Below are positions 1 to 7,285 of a DNA stretch of 64,000 nucleotides, piece by piece. The stretch is taken from NCBI RefSeq assembly GCF_030719295.1, contig NZ_CP120997.1:7582343-7646342 (forward strand), read 5' to 3'. The DNA is from Streptomyces sp. Mut1 (GTDB taxonomy: Bacteria; Actinomycetota; Actinomycetes; Streptomycetales; Streptomycetaceae). How positions within the stretch are numbered: position 1 is the first letter of the stretch; the number at the start of each line of letters is the position of its first letter. The notes beneath the pieces are model-generated. The model was given only the letters and a program-made list of their open reading frames with translations. It ran no database searches and was not told the origin of the DNA. The position numbers and the translations under genes are program-made.

Positions 1-157
1 CCACCCGCCAGAAGCCCTCCGTCGTCACGCAGAACCCGTCCGGCACACGGACCGCCTCGATCCGCGACAGCGCCCCCAGATGCGCGCCCTTGCCGCCGAC
101 GACCGCGATCCGCTCCTCGCCGGCCTCGTGAAGATCCACCACGTACGGCTCACTCAT
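1..157 (-). CDS. rph: Rifampin phosphotransferase, N-terminal part (runs off the window)
   Basis: Only the first 52 residues are present; the gene continues left of base 1. They begin MSEPYVVDL and contain the VVGGKGAHLG and RVPDGFCVTT motifs of the ATP-binding domain of PEP synthase-like enzymes. In the rifampin phosphotransferase family this domain leads a three-domain enzyme that inactivates rifamycins by phosphorylation using ATP. The assignment to Rph, rather than a generic PEP-utilising enzyme, rests on the perfect rifamycin-associated element upstream at 315-333, reading towards this gene. The ATG at 155-157 is the start that gives the family N-terminus. The C-terminal swivelling His domain cannot be checked here. 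Confidence 0.82.
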   Translation of the reverse strand, partial: MSEPYVVDLHEAGEERIAVVGGKGAHLGALSRIEAVRVPDGFCVTTEGFWRV

Positions 158-314
158 CGTGAGACCTCCGGACCGGCCGCGCCCCGTCGCGGTGCCTCGG
201 GCGCCCGGTCGGCGGCCGCCTTCCGCACCCGCACTGCCGGTCCCACCATTGCTCGCACGTAGTGCCTCATTTCCGCAGGTTGTGGCCTTGGCCGACGATT
301 GTGCGCCAACCCCC

Positions 315-333
315 GGGCCTTGCCGCAAGCCCC
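315..333 (-). promoter_or_regulatory. Rifamycin-associated element (RAE) upstream of rph
   Basis: Read on the minus strand this is GGGGCTTGCGGCAAGGCCC. It matches the 19-bp inverted-repeat element that I recall as described upstream of rifamycin-inducible, rifamycin-inactivating genes in actinomycetes. It lies about 158 bp upstream of the rph start, in the same orientation. It predicts that the partial gene at the left edge is induced by rifamycins. Confidence 0.8.
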
Positions 334-356
334 CCAGTGCGCTATAAATTGGGCAC

Positions 357-380
357 GGCAGGGAGAGTGTTCTCCCTGCC
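357..380 (-). terminator. Stem-loop terminator behind the cyclase gene
   Basis: A perfect 10-bp stem (GGCAGGGAGA with TCTCCCTGCC) has a 4-base loop. It lies 66 bp beyond the stop of the minus-strand cyclase gene and just upstream of the rph RAE. On the minus strand it is followed shortly by an AT-rich stretch (AATTTATAG). It probably ends usp-cyclase transcription before rph. Confidence 0.6.
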
Positions 381-446
381 TTCGCTGTTGTACGCCGTGC
401 CGGCCGGGCCGTACGCCACCGCCGCGCGACCCGCCACCTCCCCGGG

Positions 447-1475
447 CTACGAAGCCGGCTTGCCCGCCCGGAGGAGCACCGGCCGCAACCGGCTGTAGCC
501 CCGCACGGACACGGGACGCAGCGGCCGCAGCGCATAGCCCGCAGTCCCCGCCAGCTCGCCGGCGAGCGCGGTGTTCACCAGTACGGAGGCGGGCCGGGCC
601 ACCGCGGTGAGACGGGCCGCGATGTTCACCGCCGCCCCGTACACGTCACCGAAGCGCCCGATGACGGCACCGTGGGCCAGCCCGGTACGCACCTGCGGCA
701 GCACCGGGTCGGCGTCGGCGCGGGCGGTGAGCTCCAGGGCGATGCCGGCGGCGGCCGCCGCCGAGTCGCACACGAACAGCACCTCGTCGCCGATGGTCTT
801 CACCACCTGCCCGAGGCCCTCGGCCACCACGTCACCCGTCATGGTCTCGAACCGGTCGAGCACCCGTACGAGCGCGGCCCCGTCCAGTCCACGGCTCAAC
901 CGCGTGTAGCCCACCATGTCGGTGAAACCCACCGCCCTGTCACGTACATGCGCACCATCACCGGGCGCGCCCGGCGCCGAGCCGTCCTCCCGGACCTCGG
1001 AGAGCACATGACCGGCGTGCGCCACGAGGTGGCGCCGCCACACGTAGCGCTGGACCAGTTCGATCTCCGGCAGCAGCGCCGCCATGTGGTCCAGCAGGGC
1101 GTCCCGGCCGGGCGCCGGGCCTTCGTCCCCGTCCGTCCAGTCGCGCAGGGTGTGCATCTGCCAGTCCGCGAGCCGGGAGAGATGATGCCCGAGCGCACGG
1201 GCCATCATCGTCTCGCTCTCCTCGGTGATGAGCCCTGCCGCGACCAGGCGCTCCCCGGCGCGCAGGGCCTCGACATCGGCATCCGTGAACACCCTCGCGT
1301 CCTCGTCGACCGCGGGGAAACCGAGCGCCCGCCAGACCCGCACGGCATGCTCGAACCCCACCCCGGCCCGCTCGGCGACCTCCCGCCGCGTCCACACACG
1401 CCCCCCGCCGAGCAGCACCTCCTCGACGGACCGCGGCGCCGAGTCCTTCGGCCTCCCGGGAGTCGTGGCGCTCAC
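447..1475 (-). CDS. Class III adenylate/guanylate cyclase
   Basis: A 342-residue soluble protein. The N-terminal half has a short helix-turn-helix-like segment (VWTRREVAERAGV) and a helical region. The C-terminal half is a class III nucleotide cyclase catalytic domain. Visible catalytic elements are the metal-binding Asp186 in FTDMVGYT, the second metal motif in KTIGDEVLF, and the Asn/Arg pair in NIAARL, so it looks active. No membrane segment is seen. The GTG start at 1475 was chosen because it overlaps the stop of the universal stress gene as GTGA, which implies translational coupling; the upstream in-frame extension lies inside that gene. The product is probably cAMP; the sequence does not settle cAMP against cGMP. 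Confidence 0.85.
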   Translation of the reverse strand: MSATTPGRPKDSAPRSVEEVLLGGGRVWTRREVAERAGVGFEHAVRVWRALGFPAVDEDARVFTDADVEALRAGERLVAAGLITEESETMMARALGHHLSRLADWQMHTLRDWTDGDEGPAPGRDALLDHMAALLPEIELVQRYVWRRHLVAHAGHVLSEVREDGSAPGAPGDGAHVRDRAVGFTDMVGYTRLSRGLDGAALVRVLDRFETMTGDVVAEGLGQVVKTIGDEVLFVCDSAAAAAGIALELTARADADPVLPQVRTGLAHGAVIGRFGDVYGAAVNIAARLTAVARPASVLVNTALAGELAGTAGYALRPLRPVSVRGYSRLRPVLLRAGKPAS

Positions 1476-1921
1476 GTGGTGTGCACGATCAGCACATCGA
1501 GGCCGGCCCTTCTGGCGACATCCGCCGGCACGGAACCGAGCAGCCGCCCGGCCAGTGAGCGCAGCCCGCGGTTGCCGACGACCAGCAGATCGGCCGAGCA
1601 CTCCCGCGCGGTGCGCACGAGCGCCGGAACCGGATCGCCTTCCACGGCGACCGACCGCACCTCGGCCGCGCCCTGGAGACGGGCCCGGTCCCGGGCGGTC
1701 CTCAAGGTCTCCTCAGCGGGCGCCGACCCCACGACCTGATAGGCCTCCGCTCCTAACTGGTCCTTCGCGAGGGCGAGTTCAGGGCCGCGCATGGGTGCGT
1801 AGGCGCAGGTGACCACAAGCTCGGCCCCGCACACCGCGGCGAGCCGCGCAGCGGCCTCGACCGCCGCGAACGACGATTCCGATCCATCCGTGCCGACCAA
1901 CAGGGTCCGATAGGCAGTCAA
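1472..1921 (-). CDS. Universal stress protein (UspA family)
   Basis: A 149-residue single-domain Usp, the usual family length. It starts TAYRTLLVGTDGSES, the typical first beta strand and loop. It ends with the nucleotide-binding GNRG-x-RSLAGRLLGSV segment and the VLIVHTT strand. The glycine-rich loop suggests an ATP-binding type. The TTG start at 1921 was chosen because AAGGAG sits 6 bases upstream; an open frame to 2017 would run through the palindrome at 1932-1961. Its stop overlaps the cyclase GTG, so the two form one operon, perhaps linking stress status to cyclic nucleotide signalling (inference). Confidence 0.85.
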   Translation of the reverse strand: MTAYRTLLVGTDGSESSFAAVEAAARLAAVCGAELVVTCAYAPMRGPELALAKDQLGAEAYQVVGSAPAEETLRTARDRARLQGAAEVRSVAVEGDPVPALVRTARECSADLLVVGNRGLRSLAGRLLGSVPADVARRAGLDVLIVHTT

Positions 1922-1931
1922 GGCAAACTCC

Positions 1932-1961
1932 TTACTCCGAAGTAAACTTACTTCAGAGTAA
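1932..1961. promoter_or_regulatory. 30-bp palindromic operator in front of the usp-cyclase operon
   Basis: TTACTCCGAAGTAA is followed, two bases on, by its near inverted copy TTACTTCAGAGTAA (13 of 15 paired positions per arm). It overlaps the region immediately upstream of the usp ribosome binding site. Its AT content stands out from the surrounding GC-rich DNA. The inner AAGTAA/TTACTT repeat resembles sites bound by MarR- or ArsR-type dimers; no such regulator gene is adjacent, so the binding protein is unknown. Confidence 0.6.
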
Positions 1962-2110
1962 GGTATGCCGCCGCCGAAGGTGAACTCCTTGAGCAGGCGC
2001 GGGAAGCGGGCGGTCACCTGGACGAGGGAGGAGACGTCCGTATGACGTTCCCCGGCCCCGCCACGGACCGGGGCACCCGGTGCCCGCTCCGAGGCGGCAC
2101 GCCGGATCCG

Positions 2111-2779
2111 TCACGCGAAGGAGAAGAGGGCGGCGGCTTCGGCGGGCGTGACCGCCTGACGACGCCCGGGGACATCGTGGACGGCGGACGCACCCTCGGA
2201 ACGCAGCTGGTCGGCACCGGCGTCCCGAGCCGTGAGGGCGGCGTAGGCGCGGATGTCCGCGGCGGTGAGGTCGGTGCGGCCACGTTCGGTGTACTGCTGG
2301 AGGAGGTGGGCGACGCCCGGATCGAACCGCAGCATGGTCACCGGGGCGTCGAAGCGCCTGGCGAGGGCGATGAGCCGCGCGCGTGCCTGTGGCGTGACGT
2401 TCGTCGACTCGGCGACCGCGCTGCGTCCGGCGGCGAGCCTGGCGACAATCCTGCGGTCGCGTTCCTCGAAGATCCGTGTGTCCGCCGCGTCGGATTCGGC
2501 GCCGGATTCCACTTCGGATTCCGTTTCGGTGGCCGGGGCCCCGAAGAGCTCCGCGCGGATCTCGTCGCTGGACACCACGGCTTCCGCACGGATCTGCCCG
2601 CCCGCGATCAGCGCCTGAACGAAGCTGGTCTTGCCCGAAGCCGGTGGGCCCACGAGGACGATGAGCCCTGCCGGGACCCGGACGGCCGGGGCGGGAGCGC
2701 CGAGGCGAACGTCGCCCGCGCGGTCGGGGGCGCGGCGGTTCAGTCGCCGCCGCATCCATTCCAGAGGATTCTTCGGCAC
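2111..2779 (-). CDS. AAA-type ATP-binding kinase (polynucleotide kinase-like)
   Basis: About 222 residues. A Walker A motif GPPASGKTSF follows the first strand (LIVLVGPPASGKT). A SSDEIRAELFG segment and a late VAESTNV strand follow, as in the small P-loop kinase group that includes the phosphatase-kinase enzymes of RNA repair and zeta-like kinases. An acidic insertion rich in Glu and Asp (ESEVESGAESD) sits between the substrate region and the ERDRRIVARLAAGRSAVAEST helix. The substrate is unknown. The start is uncertain: GTG at 2779 follows a GGGAGG sequence, while an in-frame ATG at 2899 would add 40 residues of poor codon character. Confidence 0.65.
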   Translation of the reverse strand: MPKNPLEWMRRRLNRRAPDRAGDVRLGAPAPAVRVPAGLIVLVGPPASGKTSFVQALIAGGQIRAEAVVSSDEIRAELFGAPATETESEVESGAESDAADTRIFEERDRRIVARLAAGRSAVAESTNVTPQARARLIALARRFDAPVTMLRFDPGVAHLLQQYTERGRTDLTAADIRAYAALTARDAGADQLRSEGASAVHDVPGRRQAVTPAEAAALFSFA

Positions 2780-2989
2780 GCGCCCATCTTGCCTCCCGAG
2801 GGCCTGCCCCAAGTGATGCCGAGCCCAACCGGAGAGGTCGCTCAGAAGGAACTCCTCGGACTCCGCTCCGTACGGGACCACGGCCGAACGCCGTGTCATG
2901 CGGGCGCACCCGGCCCGTTCTCCCCTGCGCCGTCGCGGCGGCCTGTCCCCGCTGGTCCGTCCCGGCCCGCGAGTTCCTACACTCGCGGG

Positions 2990-3214
2990 ATGAACAGCCT
3001 CAGGTGTACCCACTGCGGGACGGTCGGCCTGGCCGACGGCTTTGTCGAGGACGCGGGCGACCACTCGCGCGGATACGCGCGATGGATCGAAGGCGCGCTG
3101 GAGCGGGGAGTCTTCGGGGGAGCCAAGCGCATGGGCCGGCTTCGGCGGCAGATAGAGGCGTTCCGCTGCCCTAAGTGCGGCCACCTCGAACTGTTCGCCA
3201 CGGGCGAGGTGTAG
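2990..3214 (+). CDS. Small zinc-ribbon protein
   Basis: A 74-residue protein with two CxxC knuckles, CTHC near residue 5 and CPKC near residue 60, separated by a basic helical segment. This arrangement forms a four-cysteine zinc ribbon. Proteins of this size and layout are common uncharacterised genes in Streptomyces. It stands alone, converging on the ankyrin-HEAT gene. No specific function can be assigned. Confidence 0.7.
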   Translation: MNSLRCTHCGTVGLADGFVEDAGDHSRGYARWIEGALERGVFGGAKRMGRLRRQIEAFRCPKCGHLELFATGEV

Positions 3215-3380
3215 CTGCCGTCTGTCGGCGCGGATCCGCTTCGAAGGGGTCCGAGTGGTCATGGACCGACTCTCCGGCGGGCCGCCTGCCCCTTCATGAG
3301 ACGCCGCACCCGGCCGAGCGCGTCGCCGTACCCGAACTCGTGACACGCCCCCCTGCCGCCCCCGGCGCCCGGAGCGGAGG

Positions 3381-4730
3381 TCATGCGGGACTCGGCTTCT
3401 TCCGGTCCCACTGCCACGTCCACAGCACGCCGGGGCGGTGGTCATGTTCGTAACCCTCGCCCAGGTGCCCGACACGTTCGATCGCCTCCGCGGTGCGGGG
3501 ATCGTCGCGCAGGGCGAGACCGTAGGCCGCTTCCAGCCGTGTCCACTGGCTTTCCTCGCCGGTAAGGGCCGCCAGCGCATCCGCGACGGCGGCCGAGCGG
3601 TCCGGCGAGAACGCGAGCTGTTCGGCTGCCGCCTGGCGTGCAAGGGGGTCGGAGTCCTCGGCCAGCCCCAGCAGAGCACGGATGAGGTCCAGTTGCAGAC
3701 CGCTGTCCCTGCCGGCCGCCCTGCACGCCTCCACTCTCACCCAGGGGTCCGGGTCGTCGGCGAGGACGGCCAGAGCGGCCCCGGCGGACGGGGACGTGGC
3801 GACTTGCTCCTCGACCAGGGCGTACGGCACCTTGCGGCGCACGCGCGGGTCCGGGTGGGTGCGGAGCCGGAGGCCGACGGACTCCAGAAGGGGGTGCTCG
3901 TGCTCGGTGTACGTGTCGAGGACTTTCGCGAGGACGCCCCCGTCGGTCTCCTCCAGCGCCCAGACGGCCAGCAGATCGCCGGATTCCGCCGTGCGATAGG
4001 CGGTGTCGCCGATGGCCGATGCCAGGAGCCAGAGGTAGAGCGCCACGAAACGACGGTGCTCGGGGGAGGGATGGGACCGGTGAGCCACCACGGCCGACCA
4101 TGTCTGCGGACTGCGGCGCCTGCTGAGGGTCCAGCAGGCCGTCCACCAGTCCACGTGGTCCTCATCGGAACGGATCGCCCGGTCGACGAGCTCGTCCACC
4201 GGCGTCAGGACACGGAAGGACCATTCCAGTTCGGTCAGGACCGCGCCGTGCCCCGCTCGTACGGTGCGGCCGCCCAGCGACACCTCATCGACGTAGTTGT
4301 ACCCGTCGTCCAGCAGCCGTACGGACACGACCGGGCCGCAGGCACCCGTCCTGCGCCGCAGCTCATCGGCGGCTCCGTTCGCGTACCAGGTCCTGGCGGA
4401 GGACAGCAGCCGGTCACGGGACGCTCCGGAGAGCCGCGGCACCACATCGCCGGCCAGCATCGCCGTGACGATGTCCGGGGAACCCCCGTCCACGCCACGC
4501 CCAAGCGGTGTGGATCCGTCAGGCTGGACCAGATCGGGGTCCGCGCCGCCCTCCACCAGGGCGTTCACGACCGCCGTGTCGTATGCCGCGACCGCCGCGC
4601 ACAACACCGAAACCCCGTCCACGCCCGCCGTGTCCGGATCGGCGCCCTTCTCCAGCAGGCCCCGCACCGCAGCCGCGTCGCCGCACCCGACCGCTGTCGA
4701 CAACCGCTCCCCAAGACCGTCGCGGTCCAT
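3381..4730 (-). CDS. Ankyrin-repeat and HEAT-repeat protein
   Basis: A 449-residue predicted cytosolic protein. The first 110 residues hold ankyrin repeats (LLEKGADPDTAGVDGVSVL, VEGGADPDLVQPDGSTPL). The C-terminal 200 residues contain helical repeats of HEAT type (VLADDPDPWVRVEACRAAGR; LLGLAEDSDPLARQAAAEQLA; LTGEESQWTRLEAAYGLA). Such repeats are protein-binding scaffolds; no catalytic domain is seen. The ATG at 4730 is preceded by GAGGAGG at good spacing, so the extra 41 residues of the longer frame are not used. Its partner is unknown. Confidence 0.8.
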   Translation of the reverse strand: MDRDGLGERLSTAVGCGDAAAVRGLLEKGADPDTAGVDGVSVLCAAVAAYDTAVVNALVEGGADPDLVQPDGSTPLGRGVDGGSPDIVTAMLAGDVVPRLSGASRDRLLSSARTWYANGAADELRRRTGACGPVVSVRLLDDGYNYVDEVSLGGRTVRAGHGAVLTELEWSFRVLTPVDELVDRAIRSDEDHVDWWTACWTLSRRRSPQTWSAVVAHRSHPSPEHRRFVALYLWLLASAIGDTAYRTAESGDLLAVWALEETDGGVLAKVLDTYTEHEHPLLESVGLRLRTHPDPRVRRKVPYALVEEQVATSPSAGAALAVLADDPDPWVRVEACRAAGRDSGLQLDLIRALLGLAEDSDPLARQAAAEQLAFSPDRSAAVADALAALTGEESQWTRLEAAYGLALRDDPRTAEAIERVGHLGEGYEHDHRPGVLWTWQWDRKKPSPA

Positions 4731-4971
4731 GTCCGCCCTCCTCGCCCACGCGCCCGAACGGTGGGAGCCGCTCACGGGCGGGCACCGTACGGAAAGCCAC
4801 AGGCAGGCATCGTGCCACGCCCCCGCCGGCCCCTTGACCCCCGGCGTCCGCACCTGACGGGCAGGCCAGCCGCCTCCTCACGGGCCGGGCGCGGGCGAAT
4901 GCCCCGACCCGGGCCTGTCAGTGGTCCGGTGCATGATCGGCGCATCGGTTCAACCTACGGATGGGAACGCT

Positions 4972-5313
4972 ATGCCGATCACGAATCAGCGGGTGGCGGA
5001 ACGGAAGTTTCTGCGGCCGCTGTACGCGGACACGTACTTCCCCGACCATGTCCTCGACAAGGGCAGAGCGATCCTGATCCGCTTGTGCGAGCGGATCGAG
5101 GCGGAGCAACCCAGGGACCTGACGGGGCTGTACGCGCTGACCCACGCGGCGACGGAGGAATTCAACCGGCTGGAGGCGGAGTTCGAGGCGGCCGGGAGCG
5201 AGATAGAAACGGTGGCGCGCGAGGAGATCGCCGAGGACTTCTGGTTTGTCGCCTCGTCCTACGGATTCACGGACGCCGACGCGGAGGAACTGATCGCTCC
5301 CCGGGACTGGTGA
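4972..5313 (+). CDS. DUF5713 family protein
   Basis: A 113-residue acidic protein starting MPITNQRVAERKFLRPLYAD. It contains the family's characteristic FPDHVLDKGRAIL, LTHAATEEFN and EIAEDFWF segments and ends in APRDW. The full domain is present. The function of this family is unknown. The ATG at 4972 gives the normal N-terminus. A stem-loop 33 bp downstream probably terminates the transcript. Confidence 0.75.
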   Translation: MPITNQRVAERKFLRPLYADTYFPDHVLDKGRAILIRLCERIEAEQPRDLTGLYALTHAATEEFNRLEAEFEAAGSEIETVAREEIAEDFWFVASSYGFTDADAEELIAPRDW

Positions 5314-5345
5314 CATCGCGCCGCCGCGCCAGGGGCAGCCGTTGA

Positions 5346-5392
5346 ACTCCACGCTCACCGCGGCGTTCCGCCAAATGGGGTGGGCGTGGAGT
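5346..5392 (+). terminator. Stem-loop behind the DUF5713 gene
   Basis: Arms ACTCCACGCTCACC and GGTGGGCGTGGAGT pair over 14 bp with one mismatch around a 19-base loop. It lies between the DUF5713 stop and the next plus-strand gene. There is no U-run, which is usual for Streptomyces terminators. Confidence 0.5.
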
Positions 5393-5488
5393 GGTACATG
5401 CGTGTTCTCTCGGCGGGGCGTTGGACGAGGCCGAGGATGTGAACGGTATGGGCCACCGGCCAATCACAGCTGAGAGCGGGAACTTCAC

Positions 5489-6574
5489 GTGGCGGACGCA
5501 ACAGGCTCCTCGACGAAGACCGGCGCGTGGACGGAGGTGCGCGACGCGATCACGACCAGGGCCGTACTCGTCATGGTGGGAGTGCTGCTGCTCCAATTGG
5601 GCTTCGCACTCTCGTACATGGGGGCATTCCACGCTCCCGAGCCCCACCGGATCCCGATCACCTTGGTTGCCCCGCAGGCGGTGCGGGCAGACCTGGTGGC
5701 CCGGCTCGACGCACTGCCCGGCGACCCGTTGCACGTCACCCCGGTCCAGGACCGGGAAAAGGCCCGGGCGCGGCTGCTGGAGCGCAGGACCGACGCGGCC
5801 CTGATCGTGTCGGTGACCGGGCGAACCGACACCTTGCTGGTCGCCTCGGCGGGCGGGCCGTCCGCGGCCGACGCAGCCACGAAGATCGTGCAGGCCGTGG
5901 AGCGCACGCAGAACCGTGCCCTGGTGGTCCGCGACATCCGCTCGCCCGCCGCAGGCGATTCGCGCGGACTCTCGTCCTTCTACCTGGTGCTCAGCTGGAC
6001 GATCGGCGGCTACCTCGCCGCGTCGGCGCTGAACATGGCGGCCGGATCCAAGCGGCCCACTCTCCTGCGCTCCCTCGTGCGGCTGGCGGCGATGCTGCCC
6101 TACGCCCTCGTCTCCGGCATCGGTGGCGCGATCATCGTCGGGCCCGTGCTCCACTGTCTGCCCGGCGCCTTCTGGGAACTCGTCGGCATCGGCACGCTGG
6201 TCGTCTTCGCCTCGGGCGCCGTGGGCGTGGCCCTGCAGTCGCTGGCCGGGACGATCGGGCTGGGGCTCACCATCCTCATCTTCACCATTCTCGGCAACCC
6301 CAGCTCGGGCGGGGTCTATCCGGCGTCGCTGCTGCCGCCGTTCTGGGCCGCGATCGGCCAGGCCCTGCCGCCCGGAGCCGGGACCACGGTGGTCCGCAAC
6401 ACCGTCTACTTCGACGGCAACAACACCACCGGGGCCCTGTGGATCCTCGGCGCCTGGGCCTTCGGGGGAATCGTGGTGGCGATCCTGTCCGCCGCCCTGC
6501 GCGACCGGCAGCAGCGGCCGCGGTCCGAGGCGGCCGCCCCCACCGGACCGGGGCCCCGGCCCGACGCGTACTGA
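5489..6574 (+). CDS. Multi-pass membrane protein, ABC-2/YhgE-like topology
   Basis: A 361-residue membrane protein. One transmembrane helix lies near residues 25-45 (VLVMVGVLLLQLGFAL), followed by an extracellular domain of about 120 residues. A cluster of about six helices then runs to residue 340 (SFYLVLSWTIGGYLAAS; LVSGIGGAIIVGPVL; IGTLVVFASGAVG; LGLTILIFTILG; ILGAWAFGGIVVAIL). This layout matches the YhgE/Pip and DUF3533-type proteins related to ABC-2 permeases. No ATPase is adjacent. The GTG at 5489 is the furthest upstream reasonable start. The role is unknown; export or phage-receptor functions are known for relatives. Confidence 0.65.
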   Translation: MADATGSSTKTGAWTEVRDAITTRAVLVMVGVLLLQLGFALSYMGAFHAPEPHRIPITLVAPQAVRADLVARLDALPGDPLHVTPVQDREKARARLLERRTDAALIVSVTGRTDTLLVASAGGPSAADAATKIVQAVERTQNRALVVRDIRSPAAGDSRGLSSFYLVLSWTIGGYLAASALNMAAGSKRPTLLRSLVRLAAMLPYALVSGIGGAIIVGPVLHCLPGAFWELVGIGTLVVFASGAVGVALQSLAGTIGLGLTILIFTILGNPSSGGVYPASLLPPFWAAIGQALPPGAGTTVVRNTVYFDGNNTTGALWILGAWAFGGIVVAILSAALRDRQQRPRSEAAAPTGPGPRPDAY

Positions 6575-6599
6575 GGCCCTACCGGCCCGGTCCTCGGGC

Positions 6600-7220
6600 T
6601 CAGTACCGGAAGCCGACTATGCCGAAGCCGGGCAGCGCCTTCGCGCGCCGCATCCAGTCGAGGCACTGCTCGACAGCCCGCACGGCCTCCGGCTCCCGCG
6701 GCGAGGCCGGACCCGACCCGGCGTCCGCGCCCCTGGCGGCCCCGTACTGCTCCAGAGCCTGGGCGACGCGGTCGGGCGGCCACTCTCCGCAGCCCGGCGT
6801 GAAGCTGTACGGCACCGGATCGGGTGGGCCGCCGTGGCTGAAGGACTCCACCGACACGGCGGTGATGCCCAGGGCGCCGAGCCCCTGATCGACCACGGAC
6901 AGCCAGTCGCCCCGGTGCGGTGTGAAGCAGTCGTTGGGAAGGAACGCGCCGGAGAACGAGCACAGCCGCTCGTAGGCATACCCGTACTGGAAGGCGTGGT
7001 TCCGGTCCTCGCTGAACGGCCCGCCATGAATGACCGCGCGCAGAGCCGCTTCCGCCGTGGGGGCGCCCTTCTCGATCTCGTCGCCGTGATAGTCGTCGTC
7101 GCGCGCCAGACTGTCCGCGAACCGGGCGCGCAGCACCTCGAACAACTGGTCGTCGCGGGAACCGACCAGGGCGCGTGCTGCCGCGACATCGAGCAGGTAG
7201 ACGCTCAGCGAAGAACTCAT
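6600..7220 (-). CDS. Conserved Streptomyces protein, DUF7691-like
   Basis: 206 residues with no membrane segment. The motif pattern YLLDVAAARALVGS near the N-terminus, ALRAVIHGGPF, and YGYAYERLCSFSGAFLPN in the middle is recurrent in a Streptomyces family I associate with DUF7691; the family number is from memory. Its function is unknown. It lies 65 bp downstream of the PfaC-like gene on the same strand and could be the distal gene of that operon, though it has no obvious lipid role. Confidence 0.55.
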   Translation of the reverse strand: MSSSLSVYLLDVAAARALVGSRDDQLFEVLRARFADSLARDDDYHGDEIEKGAPTAEAALRAVIHGGPFSEDRNHAFQYGYAYERLCSFSGAFLPNDCFTPHRGDWLSVVDQGLGALGITAVSVESFSHGGPPDPVPYSFTPGCGEWPPDRVAQALEQYGAARGADAGSGPASPREPEAVRAVEQCLDWMRRAKALPGFGIVGFRY

Positions 7221-7285
7221 GGAACGAACCTACGGGACGCCACTGACACCGCCGGGCGGCAGCCGGCGCCGGCTCCTCGGTCTCC

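Noticed and set aside
3438..5345. A 635-residue open frame on the plus strand
   Set aside because: Antisense to the ankyrin-HEAT gene, with no domain features.
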